From positions 6,198 to 55,993 of the forward strand of contig DDUQ01000015.1 in the NCBI GenBank assembly GCA_002344885.1: 49,796 bases of DNA, written 5' to 3'. The position numbers and the translations under genes were made by a program. This DNA is from Comamonadaceae bacterium UBA2334 (GTDB taxonomy: Bacteria > Pseudomonadota > Gammaproteobacteria > Burkholderiales > Burkholderiaceae_C). How positions within the stretch are numbered: position 1 is the stretch's first letter; each line of letters opens with the position of its first letter. Below, one piece after another: positions 1 to 7,252 of this stretch. Under the pieces are notes generated by a model. It made no database searches. It was given only the letters and a program-made list of their open reading frames with translations, and was not told the DNA's origin.

Positions 1-2
1 CC

Positions 3-602
3 AAGGTGCGCAAGGAGCTGCGCCGCTGGCTGCGCCGCCTGCACGACGAACTGCACGTGACCAGCATTTTCGTCACCCACGACCAGGAAGAGGCCCTGGA
101 AGTGGCCGACCGCGTGGTGCTGATGAACCGTGGCGTGGTCGAACAGGTGGGCACGCCCCAGACCGTGTGGGACCATCCCGCCAGCCCGTTTGTGTACGGC
201 TTTTTGGGCGACGTGAACCTGTTCCATGGCCGCGCCCACGAGGGGCTGCTGCACCTGGACGGTCATCTCGATGGCGTTCGCATTGACTCGCCCGAACACG
301 CCGATGCGCAGGATGCCAAGGCATTCGCCTACGTCCGGCCGCACGACCTGGATGTGCAGCGCTACCAGCCGGGGCTGTCCGGCATCGTGGCCAAGCTGGA
401 GCGCGCCATCGTCGTCGGCCCGATTGCCCGGCTGGAACTGCTGCCGGTGGAAGGTACCCCGGCCCGCGGGCATGATCCGCTGATCGAAGCGCAAATTGCA
501 TCTGAACGCTTTGTGTCGCTGGGCCTCAAGGAAGGTGACACGCTGGTGGTGTCACCCAAAAAGGCCAGGGTGTTCCTGACACCCGCGTCTGCCACAGCCT
601 GA
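3..602 (+). CDS. cysA: Sulfate/thiosulfate ABC importer ATPase, C-terminal part (cut by window edge)
   Basis: This is the 3' portion of an ABC importer ATPase. The visible part begins inside the nucleotide-binding domain with a KELRRWLRRLHDEL segment, followed by SIFVTHDQEEALEVADRV, the switch (H-loop) histidine region typical of CysA, and NRGVVEQVGTP. The C-terminal 120 or so residues are a TOBE-like regulatory domain (YVRPHDLDV, LERAIVVGPIARLEL). The Walker A and signature motifs lie upstream of the window. The family energises sulfate and thiosulfate uptake with CysT/CysW at the inner membrane. Assignment to CysA rather than another CUT1-type ATPase rests on overall resemblance. The reading frame is open to the first base, so the true start is not visible. 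It ends 254 bp before the TonB receptor gene and is probably not part of the alcohol island. Confidence 0.85.
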   Translation, partial: KVRKELRRWLRRLHDELHVTSIFVTHDQEEALEVADRVVLMNRGVVEQVGTPQTVWDHPASPFVYGFLGDVNLFHGRAHEGLLHLDGHLDGVRIDSPEHADAQDAKAFAYVRPHDLDVQRYQPGLSGIVAKLERAIVVGPIARLELLPVEGTPARGHDPLIEAQIASERFVSLGLKEGDTLVVSPKKARVFLTPASATA

Positions 603-665
603 TCAGGGGTGGAAGGTGGGACTCAGCGGCGAGCATTGAGGCAGACTGTTGCAAAACTGAGCATA

Positions 666-687
666 TGTGACACACCTGCCCTGTTCA
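666..687 (+). promoter_or_regulatory. Candidate activator half-sites upstream of the TonB receptor promoter
   Basis: TGTGACA (666-672) and TGTTCA (682-687) lie about 95-115 bp upstream of the sigma-54 box at 779. The same two words are found close together in the dehydrogenase upstream region (10148-10162), and related words precede the pedF promoter. They are proposed enhancer half-sites for the AcoR-like activator. This is inference from recurrence only. Confidence 0.3.
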
Positions 688-778
688 TTGGCCGACCTGG
701 CGAGGATCTGTTGGTTCGGAGACTGGGCAAGCCCATTGGCGCAGCGGATTGGAGTGTGTTTCGGCCAGTCGCGCAGGT

Positions 779-793
779 TGGTACAAACCTTGC
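779..793 (+). promoter_or_regulatory. Sigma-54 (-24/-12) promoter for the TonB receptor gene
   Basis: The sequence TGGTAC-AAACC-TTGC fits the -24/-12 consensus TGGCAC-N5-TTGC with one mismatch and the exact GG-N10-GC spacing. Transcription would begin near 805, leaving about 50 nt of leader before the GTG start at 857. It is one of five such sites in the island. Confidence 0.65.
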
Positions 794-856
794 GGGGTGA
801 GGGCACGGGCTGCAAAGCTCATCTGTTCACCCCAAGTGTTGCCTGGAGACAAAAAA

Positions 857-2956
857 GTGCCCACCATCATCCACCGCCTGACCCCCCTGGCCCGTGCCGC
901 TGGCCTGCTGCTGTTGGCCCATGCCCCCCTGGCGGGGGCGCAAACCCTGACTGAAGTGGTGGTGTCGGCCAATCGCGCAGCCCAACAGACCTTCGATGCA
1001 CCCGCTGCTGTTCAGGCCGTGGGGCGCGAGACCATTGAAGCGGCAGGGCCTCAGGTTAACCTGTCGGAAGCGGTCAATCGCATCCCCGGCATCATGGCGC
1101 TGAACCGCCAGAACTATGCACAGGACCTGCAACTCTCCATCCGTGGCGCGGGTTCGCGTGCGCCGTTTGGCATACGCGGATCGCGCCTGATTGTCGACGG
1201 CATTCCCGCCACCATGCCCGACGGGCAGGGCCAGGCATCGACCGTCAGCCTGTCGTCTGCCCAGCGCATCGAGGTGTTGCGCGGGCCGCTGGCCCAGATG
1301 TATGGCAACTCGTCAGCCGGCGTGGTACAGGTATTCACCGCCGACGGTCCGGCAAAGCCGGAAGTGGGCGCGTCGTTCTTTGCGGGTTCGGACGGCCTGC
1401 GCAAAATCGGTCTGAACGCCGGGGGGCAGTCGGGCAAGCTCAACTATGTGCTGGACTACACACGGTTCGAGACCGACGGCTACCGCGACCGCAGTGCGGC
1501 AGAGCGCCGGCACCTGAACGCCAAGCTGCGGGTCGATGCCACCGAGCAGACACAGGTCACGCTGGTGATGAACCTGTTCGACCAACCCCTGTCGCAAGAC
1601 CCGTTGGGCCTGACCCGCGCGCAGATGGAGGCCAACCCGCGTCAGGCGGTCAAACCTGCTTATGACTATGACACCGGCAAGGTCGTGTCACAGAACCAGG
1701 TGGGTGTGGTGGTGGCGCACAAGCTGGATGCCGCCAGTGGCCTCACGGCAACGGTCTATCACGGCACCCGCGACCTGGACAACAAGCTGTCCATTCCGCT
1801 GACCGCTCAGGCACCGGCCACTTCGGCAGGCGGCATCGTGCGCCTTGACCGCGACTTCAGCGGCCTGGGCTTGAAGTACAGCCGCCGCTGGGCCTTGGGG
1901 CAGGGCCAGGTCGAAGGCCTGGCAGGCATCGAGCACGAGCGCATGTCAGAGCGCCGCAGGGGCTACATCAACAACCTTGGGGTGCAAGGTGCCCTGAAGC
2001 GCGATGAAACCGATTCGGTCACCAGCACGGGTGTATTTGCGCAGGCCACCTGGCTGGTCAACGAGCACTGGAGCCTGGTGGGCGGCTTGCGCAGCAACCG
2101 CGTGCGGTTTGGGGTGGACGACCGGTTCATCACCGCTGGCAACCCCGACGACAGCGGCAGCGCCCGCTTCAGCGCCGTGAACCCCGTGCTGGGCGTGACG
2201 CGGCACCTGAACGACAGCACCAATGTGTACGTCAACGTAGGCAAGGGCTTTGAAACGCCCACGCTGACTGAAATTGCCTACCGGACCGGGGCCAGCGGCC
2301 CCAACCTGAATCTGCGCTCGGCCGACAGCCGGCATGTGGAACTCGGTTTCAAGACCCGGCTGGCCGAAGGCCATCGGCTGGATGTGGCGGCGTTCCACAT
2401 CGACACCCGCAACGAAATTGTCGTGGCATCCAGCAGCGGCGGGCGCACGGTTTACACCAATGCGGGCAAAACACGCCGGTCGGGCATCGAGGTGGCCTAC
2501 ACCGCGCAGTTGTCGCGCGACTGGCGAGTCTATGGCGCACTGTCGACCCTGAACGCCCGTTTTGCCGACAGCTTCCCGGCCAGCGGCGGTGGCGCAGTGG
2601 CGGCTGGCAACCGCATACCCGGTACGGTGGACAAAAGCGCTTTTGCTGAGCTGGTGTGGCAACCCGTTGCGCTGCCAGGTTTGCAGGCCGCTGTCGAACT
2701 GGTGCACCAGGGCAGCATGATGGTGAACGATCTCAACACCGACAAATCCCGCGCCACCACCACCTTCAACCTGAGGTTGGGGCTGGAACAGAAGCTGGGT
2801 GGCTGGCGTTTGCGCGAGTACCTGCGCTTGGACAACGCCACCAACCGGCGCTACGTCGGTTCGGTCATAGCCAACGATGGCAATGGCCGTTTCTTCGAGC
2901 CTGCGCCCGGCCGCAACTGGAGCCTGGGCCTGACGGCAAACTACGCGTTCCGCTGA
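857..2956 (+). CDS. TonB-dependent outer-membrane receptor, candidate lanthanophore/metal receptor
   Basis: A 699-residue outer-membrane active transporter. After a signal peptide (leader to about residue 28, LLLLAHAPLAGAQ) comes a short TonB-box-like stretch (LTEVVVSA), a plug domain (about residues 40-150: PAAVQAVGRETIEAAG, SIRGAGSRAPFGIRGSRLIVDGI, IEVLRGPLAQMYGNSSAGVV) and a 22-strand-type barrel ending in an aromatic-terminal strand (GLTANYAFR). The GTG start is chosen because GGAG lies 9 nt upstream and the signal peptide follows directly; upstream in-frame starts give an implausible leader. Family members import siderophore-metal complexes or cobalamin using TonB-ExbBD energy. The neighbouring lanthanide-type dehydrogenase and Ped/Lut-like ABC genes, and a shared sigma-54 promoter type, suggest lanthanide uptake (LutH-like), but the barrel gives no direct evidence of ligand. 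Confidence 0.88.
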   Translation: MPTIIHRLTPLARAAGLLLLAHAPLAGAQTLTEVVVSANRAAQQTFDAPAAVQAVGRETIEAAGPQVNLSEAVNRIPGIMALNRQNYAQDLQLSIRGAGSRAPFGIRGSRLIVDGIPATMPDGQGQASTVSLSSAQRIEVLRGPLAQMYGNSSAGVVQVFTADGPAKPEVGASFFAGSDGLRKIGLNAGGQSGKLNYVLDYTRFETDGYRDRSAAERRHLNAKLRVDATEQTQVTLVMNLFDQPLSQDPLGLTRAQMEANPRQAVKPAYDYDTGKVVSQNQVGVVVAHKLDAASGLTATVYHGTRDLDNKLSIPLTAQAPATSAGGIVRLDRDFSGLGLKYSRRWALGQGQVEGLAGIEHERMSERRRGYINNLGVQGALKRDETDSVTSTGVFAQATWLVNEHWSLVGGLRSNRVRFGVDDRFITAGNPDDSGSARFSAVNPVLGVTRHLNDSTNVYVNVGKGFETPTLTEIAYRTGASGPNLNLRSADSRHVELGFKTRLAEGHRLDVAAFHIDTRNEIVVASSSGGRTVYTNAGKTRRSGIEVAYTAQLSRDWRVYGALSTLNARFADSFPASGGGAVAAGNRIPGTVDKSAFAELVWQPVALPGLQAAVELVHQGSMMVNDLNTDKSRATTTFNLRLGLEQKLGGWRLREYLRLDNATNRRYVGSVIANDGNGRFFEPAPGRNWSLGLTANYAFR

Positions 2957-2976
2957 CAACCTGTTCATCTGTGAAC

Positions 2977-3004
2977 AAAGGCCTGCATGTCGCAGGCCTT
3001 TTTT
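2977..3004 (+). terminator. Rho-independent terminator after the TonB receptor gene
   Basis: AAGGCCTGC (2978-2986), a five-base loop ATGTC, and GCAGGCCTT (2992-3000) form a 9-bp perfect stem followed by a run of T to 3004. It lies 20 bp past the receptor stop codon and separates it from the convergent ABC ATPase gene. Confidence 0.85.
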
Positions 3005-3024
3005 GTGCAGCATGCGTGGCCCGG

Positions 3025-3768
3025 TCAGGCCGTGGGTTGGGTTGCCAACTGGCGCAACACCTCGGCTTCGTAGGTGGTGTTGCCGGCTGTCTGGCTCAGG
3101 AAGCTGGCCGGCGTGCCATCAAAGCGTACCTGGCCCTGGTGCAGCAGCAGCAGCTTGTCGGCTTCGCGGGTTTCTTCAATCAGGTGTGTGGCCCACAGCA
3201 CGGCCATGCCCTGGCTGCGGCACAGGCTGCACACGGTGGCCAGCAACTGGTGGCGCGAGGTGGGGTCCAGCCCCACGGTGGCTTCGTCCATCAGCAGCAC
3301 GCTGGGTTTGTGCAGCAGCGCGCGCACCAGTTCCACTTTGCGGCGGTTGCCGCCGGACAGCTTGCGGGCATCGGTTGTCAGGTGTTCGGTCAGGCCCATC
3401 ACTTCCAGCAGTTGCACCATCTGCTGGCGGGCGGCGGTGCGGGGCATGCCGTGCAGGTCACAGTGGTACAGCAGGTTGGCCTGTACGGTCAGGTCCAGGT
3501 CGAGCGCGCTCTGCTGGAACACCACGCCCAGCCCGGCCAATGCGCGGGCGGGGTGGCTGTGCATGGCATGGCCGTTGACGGTGATGCTGCCCTGGTCCGG
3601 GTTGAACAGGCCGGTCAGCAGCTGCAGCAGGGTTGACTTGCCTGCGCCGTTGGGGCCCAGCAGGGCGGTCAGGGTGCCCGCCTCCAGCTGGAGGCTGACA
3701 CCCTTCAGGGCAGGTTTGCCCGCGTAGGCTTTGTGCAGGCCCTGGGCCACGAGCAGCGGTGTGGTCAT
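3025..3768 (-). CDS. ABC transporter ATPase of the PQQ-alcohol dehydrogenase system (PedA1/LutE-like)
   Basis: A 247-residue single-domain ABC ATPase. Walker A GPNGAGKS (about residue 38), Q-loop VVFQQ, signature LSGGNRRK, Walker B VLLMDEATVGLD and H-loop WATHLIEE are all intact, so it should hydrolyse ATP. It matches the ATPase family associated with PQQ-dependent alcohol dehydrogenase clusters (P. putida PedA1, Methylorubrum LutE), whose partners are an ABC-2 permease, here at 7249-8109. Unlike the other transporter genes it is on the minus strand, 16 bp downstream of a Bug-type receptor gene, so the transporter is split over two divergent transcripts. Transport direction is not settled by sequence: ABC-2 proteins usually export, but the family has been tied to lanthanide acquisition. 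Confidence 0.85.
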   Translation of the reverse strand: MTTPLLVAQGLHKAYAGKPALKGVSLQLEAGTLTALLGPNGAGKSTLLQLLTGLFNPDQGSITVNGHAMHSHPARALAGLGVVFQQSALDLDLTVQANLLYHCDLHGMPRTAARQQMVQLLEVMGLTEHLTTDARKLSGGNRRKVELVRALLHKPSVLLMDEATVGLDPTSRHQLLATVCSLCRSQGMAVLWATHLIEETREADKLLLLHQGQVRFDGTPASFLSQTAGNTTYEAEVLRQLATQPTA

Positions 3769-3784
3769 GCAGGAATGGTCTGTC

Positions 3785-4855
3785 TCAGTTGCCCGCCGGC
3801 GAAGCGAGCAGGTTGATGCGTTTGAGCAGTTGCCTTTCGCGGGCCACTGTCTGGGTGATGGATTGGCGGTAGGCAGCGGTGTCCAGGTAACTCAGGGCCT
3901 GATCGTAACGGGCCAGGGCCTGTTGGTGGCGCTCGGTGTGCATGGCCTGCCTGAAGACGTTGTGCAGCTGGCGGATGATGGGTTCGGGTGTGCCTGCGGG
4001 GGCGGCCAGCCCCCAGGGCGAGGTGTGAACGGCATTCGGGTAACCCAGCTCGCGCAGCGTGGGTACTTCGGGCCAGCGGCTGCTGCGCTGCGCGCTGAAT
4101 ATGGCCAGCAAGCGCATCTTGCCCTGATCGACCCAGGGCGCAAAACCGGTGGAGTTGACGCCGGCCATGATCTGCCCGCTGGCGATGGCCAGCATCTGGT
4201 CAGCTGTGCCTTTGTAGGGTACGTGGGTGTATTGGATGCCGTGCTGCTGCAGCACGTCTTCCATGGCCAGGTGGGCCGTGGTGCCCACGCCGGTGGAGCC
4301 GAGCAACAGCAGCTTGGGGTTGGCCTTGGCCCATGCGACCAGGTCGGCCAGTGTTTTCCAGGGGCTGTCGGTGGGTACCAGCACGCCGAAGGTCACGCCC
4401 GACACCTGCACAATGGGTTCCAGATCGGTCACCGGGTCCCAGGCCACATGGTTCATCAGCGCGTGGCGGTAGACCGTGATGGGTACCTGACCGATCGTGT
4501 AGCCGTCGGGTGCGGCGGCTTTCAGGGCGGGGGCGACCAGCGTACCTGCCGCGCCTGGCTTGTTGGCCACGACGATGCGTTGGCCCAGCAGCGGTTCGGC
4601 TTCTTCGCACAACAGACGCAGGGTCAGGTCGGTGGCACCGCCAGCCGGCCAGGGGACGATCAGCTGCAGCGGCCGGTTCGGCCAGGGTGTTGCATTTTGG
4701 GACGATGCGCCGGCTGGCAACACACTGCCCAGCCAACCTGTGGCCATGGCGGCCAAGCCTTGCTGCACCCAGCGGCGGCGTGTCACGCCCGAGGTATCAG
4801 GCGGTTGACAGGCTTGGGTTGCGGGTGACTGGCGAAAAGGAATCGGGTGAGGCAT
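3785..4855 (-). CDS. Bug-type (tripartite tricarboxylate) periplasmic substrate-binding protein
   Basis: A 356-residue TctC/Bug-family receptor. The leader contains a twin-arginine-like motif (TRRRWVQQGL) followed by a hydrophobic stretch and an Ala-X-Ala-like cleavage region, so Tat export is likely. The mature part starts with the family pattern WPNRPLQLIVPWPAGGATDLTLRLL, then GAAGTLVAPALKAAAPDGYTIG and VPYKGTADQMLAIASGQI. The ATG at 4855 is chosen because it gives this leader; longer in-frame starts add an unrelated 129-residue extension. Family members bind small organic acids with high affinity. No TctA/TctB membrane genes are present, so it is an orphan receptor, as is common in Burkholderiales. 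Its 16-bp spacing to the Ped-like ATPase gene suggests co-transcription. Ligand unknown. Confidence 0.85.
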   Translation of the reverse strand: MPHPIPFRQSPATQACQPPDTSGVTRRRWVQQGLAAMATGWLGSVLPAGASSQNATPWPNRPLQLIVPWPAGGATDLTLRLLCEEAEPLLGQRIVVANKPGAAGTLVAPALKAAAPDGYTIGQVPITVYRHALMNHVAWDPVTDLEPIVQVSGVTFGVLVPTDSPWKTLADLVAWAKANPKLLLLGSTGVGTTAHLAMEDVLQQHGIQYTHVPYKGTADQMLAIASGQIMAGVNSTGFAPWVDQGKMRLLAIFSAQRSSRWPEVPTLRELGYPNAVHTSPWGLAAPAGTPEPIIRQLHNVFRQAMHTERHQQALARYDQALSYLDTAAYRQSITQTVARERQLLKRINLLASPAGN

Positions 4856-4902
4856 GGGCTGTTTGATAGCAAATTTCAAGCCCGGATCCGCTCGCAAAGG
4901 TA

Positions 4903-4917
4903 TGGCATGTTTTTTGC
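4903..4917 (+). promoter_or_regulatory. Sigma-54 (-24/-12) promoter for the beta-propeller/ABC/relay operon
   Basis: TGGCAT-GTTTT-TTGC matches the -24/-12 consensus with one mismatch and exact GG-N10-GC spacing. Transcription should begin near 4930, about 70 nt before the TTG start at 5001. It would drive the six overlapping or closely spaced genes to 10098. Confidence 0.7.
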
Positions 4918-4942
4918 GGTTCTGGTAGCCACTGATCTGCGT

Positions 4943-4959
4943 GTTGCCAAATTGGCAAC
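4943..4959. promoter_or_regulatory. Perfect palindrome in the leader of the beta-propeller operon
   Basis: GTTGCCAAATTGGCAAC is a perfect inverted repeat (8+1+8). It lies just downstream of the predicted sigma-54 transcription start, so it would be in the 5' leader. It could be an operator for a repressor, or an RNA hairpin with a 7-bp stem and AAT loop. It also sits upstream of the divergent Bug/ATPase transcript, so one bound protein could affect both. Confidence 0.5.
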
Positions 4960-5000
4960 CGGTCAGCATGCTGCAAACTCTAACCACCCGGAGACACCCC

Positions 5001-6011
5001 TTGAACACATCCATCCTCAACCGCTTCACCGCCCGGCAACCCGCTGTGTTGTCCCAATTGACCTGTGCCCTGGGCCTGGCGCTGGCCGCCACCGCTGTCC
5101 AGGTCCATGCTGCCAATGTGTACGTTTCGAACGAGAAGGACAACAAAATTGTCGTGTTCGACGCGCAAGGCAAACAGACCTCGACCATCGACGTGTGCAA
5201 ACGCCCTCGGCACCTGATGTTCAATGCCGACAAATCGCGCATCTACGTGTGCTGTGGCGACAGCAACGAATTGGGTGTGGTCGACCGGGCGGCGGGCAAA
5301 CTGCTGGAGACCGTGCCGCTGGGCGACAGCCCTGAAATTTTTGACCTGAGTCCCGACGGCAAACTGGCCTATGTGTCCATCGAGGACGAAAGCGTGCTGG
5401 CCGCCTATGACCTGGCCACAAAGAAAGAGGTGTTCCGTGTGAAGACCGGTGGTGAACCCGAGGGTGTGCTGGTCTCCCGCGACGGCAAAACCGCGTACGT
5501 CACTTCAGAAGAGGCCAACGTGGTCCATGTGATCGATCTGGTTGCCAAAAAAGTGAGCAAGAATATCAAGGTGGGAAAGCGACCAAGGCGTTTTGCGCTC
5601 ACGCCTGATGGCTCGGAACTGTGGATCAGCAACGAGTTGAGTGCCGATGTCAGCATCGTGGACACCAACACGCATGCCGTCAAGGCCACGGTCAAGTTTG
5701 ACATCAAGGGCATGCGCAAGGCCGACATCACACCGGTGGGTGTGTTGCTGACCAAAGACGGCAAGACCGCCTGGGTCACGCTGGGCAAAGCCAATCATGT
5801 GGCCGAGGTGGATGTGGCCAGCCGACAGGTGCGCCGCACCGTGCTGGCCGGCAAGCGGGCTTGGGGGCTGGCGCTGTCGCCCGACGAGACCACCCTGTAT
5901 GTCACCAACGGCCTGTCTGACGACATGACACTGGTCGACACCCGCGAGGGCAAGGCCATTCGGACCGTTGCAGCCGGTCGTGTGCCGCACACACCTCTGG
6001 TGGCGCAGTGA
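5001..6011 (+). CDS. PQQ-catabolism-associated YVTN beta-propeller protein
   Basis: A 336-residue exported beta-propeller. The TTG at 5001 is chosen because GGAGA lies 6 nt upstream and a clean signal peptide follows (ALGLALAATAVQVHA). The mature chain is a series of about seven YVTN-type blades: NVYVSNEKDNKIVVFD, RIYVCCGDSNELGVVD, LAYVSIEDESVLAAYD, TAYVTSEEANVVHVID, ELWISNELSADVSIVD, TAWVTLGKANHVAEVD, TLYVTNGLSDDMTLVD. This matches the PQQ-dependent-catabolism-associated beta-propeller family found with PedABC-type transporters (PedA2/Lut-like). It is first in an operon whose next gene starts inside its stop codon (GTGA overlap). The biochemical role is not known; a periplasmic accessory or metal/cofactor-handling protein is plausible. 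Confidence 0.85.
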   Translation: MNTSILNRFTARQPAVLSQLTCALGLALAATAVQVHAANVYVSNEKDNKIVVFDAQGKQTSTIDVCKRPRHLMFNADKSRIYVCCGDSNELGVVDRAAGKLLETVPLGDSPEIFDLSPDGKLAYVSIEDESVLAAYDLATKKEVFRVKTGGEPEGVLVSRDGKTAYVTSEEANVVHVIDLVAKKVSKNIKVGKRPRRFALTPDGSELWISNELSADVSIVDTNTHAVKATVKFDIKGMRKADITPVGVLLTKDGKTAWVTLGKANHVAEVDVASRQVRRTVLAGKRAWGLALSPDETTLYVTNGLSDDMTLVDTREGKAIRTVAAGRVPHTPLVAQ

Positions 6012-7252
6012 ACGGTGCACAGGTCACACGCATGACGCTTCGCCCGGTGCTCTGTGGCCTGGGGGCTGTGTTGTGCCTGTCGCACTGGCCGGTCGGGGCG
6101 CAAGGGGTCAAGGCGCAACCGCCGGTTGCGGCGGCCAAAGGCGTCAAGACGGTTCGTGTGGCGCTGGTCTCGCTGCAGTCAGACGACCGCTACGGCAACC
6201 GAAGGCTGGAGCGCGCCTACCCCGGCCACCCTGGCGGCCGCCTGTTGCCAGCCGCCGAAATGGCCGTTGCCGACACCGAAGTGGCCCTGGCCGAGGACAA
6301 GTTGGCGTTGCAAATTCTGGACGTGCGCTTGGGGGGTGTCGATGACCTGGCCAGCACCTTGCAACGGCTGCGCGGCGAGGGTGTGGTGCACTGGCTCCTG
6401 GACTTGCCGGTGGCAGCGCAGGTGGCGGCGGCTCAGGCTGCAGGCCCGTCTGCGTTGATGTTCAACGTCAGTGCCAGCCATGACAGCCTGCGTGGCCAAC
6501 AGTGTGCCGCCCACCTGTTCCACACCGTGCCCAGCCAGGCCATGCTGGCCGATGCGCTGGGTCAGTTCCTGGCTGCGCGTTCATGGCGGCAGGCGCTGGT
6601 GCTGCAGGGCCCCGGCGAGGCGAATGCCCTGCTGGGCGACGCATGGGGCAGGGCTGCCAAACGTTACGGCATCCAGTCCCAGCTCAAGCCGTACAAGTTG
6701 TCAGGCGACCCGCGCGAGCGCGACCTGTCCAACCCACGCCTGCTGACCAGCGAGCGGCAGCACGATGTGGTGGCCGTGTGGGATGCCGATGGCGAGTTTG
6801 CGCGCACCGTGCCCTATGCCACACAGTTGCCTCGGCCCGTGGTGGGCAGCAACGGGCTGGTTCCGCTGGCCTGGCACCCCCAATGGGAGCGGCATGGTGG
6901 CCCACAGGTGACCAGGCGGTTCCGCAAAGCGGCGGAACGCCCCATGACCGGCCAGGACTGGGCCACCTGGATGGCCGTGCGCAGTGTGGCTGCCGTGGTG
7001 CAGGCCCAGCCACAGGCCAGTGTGGTGGAGCAGGCCCGCCTGTTGCGCAGCGGTCAGGTCTCGGTGGATGGTGCCAAAGGCCCTGCGTTGAGCTTTCGCG
7101 CCTGGGACGGCCAGCTTCGCCAGCCCGTGTTTCTGGCCCACGCCGATGGTGTGGTGGCCACTGCGCCGATGGATGGCGTGCTGCACCCCACCGAGGTGCT
7201 CGACACCCTGGGGCATGATCTGGCAGAGTCCACCTGTCGCCAGAAACCATGA
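6008..7252 (+). CDS. ABC-type substrate-binding protein of the PQQ-alcohol dehydrogenase system
   Basis: A 414-residue exported protein with a signal peptide (VLCGLGAVLCLSHWPVGAQG) and a periplasmic binding protein fold of the branched-chain amino acid type (RVALVSLQSDDRYGNRRLERAYPGHPGGRLLPAAEMAVADTEVAL; LMFNVSASHDSLRGQQCAAHLFHTVPSQAMLADALGQFLA). It resembles the substrate-binding family restricted to PQQ-dependent alcohol dehydrogenase clusters. The GTG start overlaps the stop of the preceding gene; an ATG at 6032 is the alternative and leaves the signal peptide intact. The 3' end overlaps the permease start by 4 nt, so translational coupling is likely. Its ligand is unknown; in P. putida and Methylorubrum the homologous systems are linked to lanthanide acquisition. 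Confidence 0.8.
   Translation: MNGAQVTRMTLRPVLCGLGAVLCLSHWPVGAQGVKAQPPVAAAKGVKTVRVALVSLQSDDRYGNRRLERAYPGHPGGRLLPAAEMAVADTEVALAEDKLALQILDVRLGGVDDLASTLQRLRGEGVVHWLLDLPVAAQVAAAQAAGPSALMFNVSASHDSLRGQQCAAHLFHTVPSQAMLADALGQFLAARSWRQALVLQGPGEANALLGDAWGRAAKRYGIQSQLKPYKLSGDPRERDLSNPRLLTSERQHDVVAVWDADGEFARTVPYATQLPRPVVGSNGLVPLAWHPQWERHGGPQVTRRFRKAAERPMTGQDWATWMAVRSVAAVVQAQPQASVVEQARLLRSGQVSVDGAKGPALSFRAWDGQLRQPVFLAHADGVVATAPMDGVLHPTEVLDTLGHDLAESTCRQKP

Noticed and set aside
603..778. Cobalamin or other riboswitch before the TonB receptor gene
   Set aside because: No B12-box or other conserved riboswitch core is visible, and the predicted sigma-54 start would leave most of this stretch untranscribed.
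4861..4900. Possible fourth copy of the dispersed repeat (TTTGATAGC part)
   Set aside because: Only the short terminal block is similar; the GCGCTT block and its spacing are missing.
4953..4966. A second GG-N10-GC sequence downstream of the palindrome before the beta-propeller gene
   Set aside because: The -12 part reads CAGC instead of TTGC and the box at 4903 fits far better; the spacing match alone is expected by chance in GC-rich DNA.
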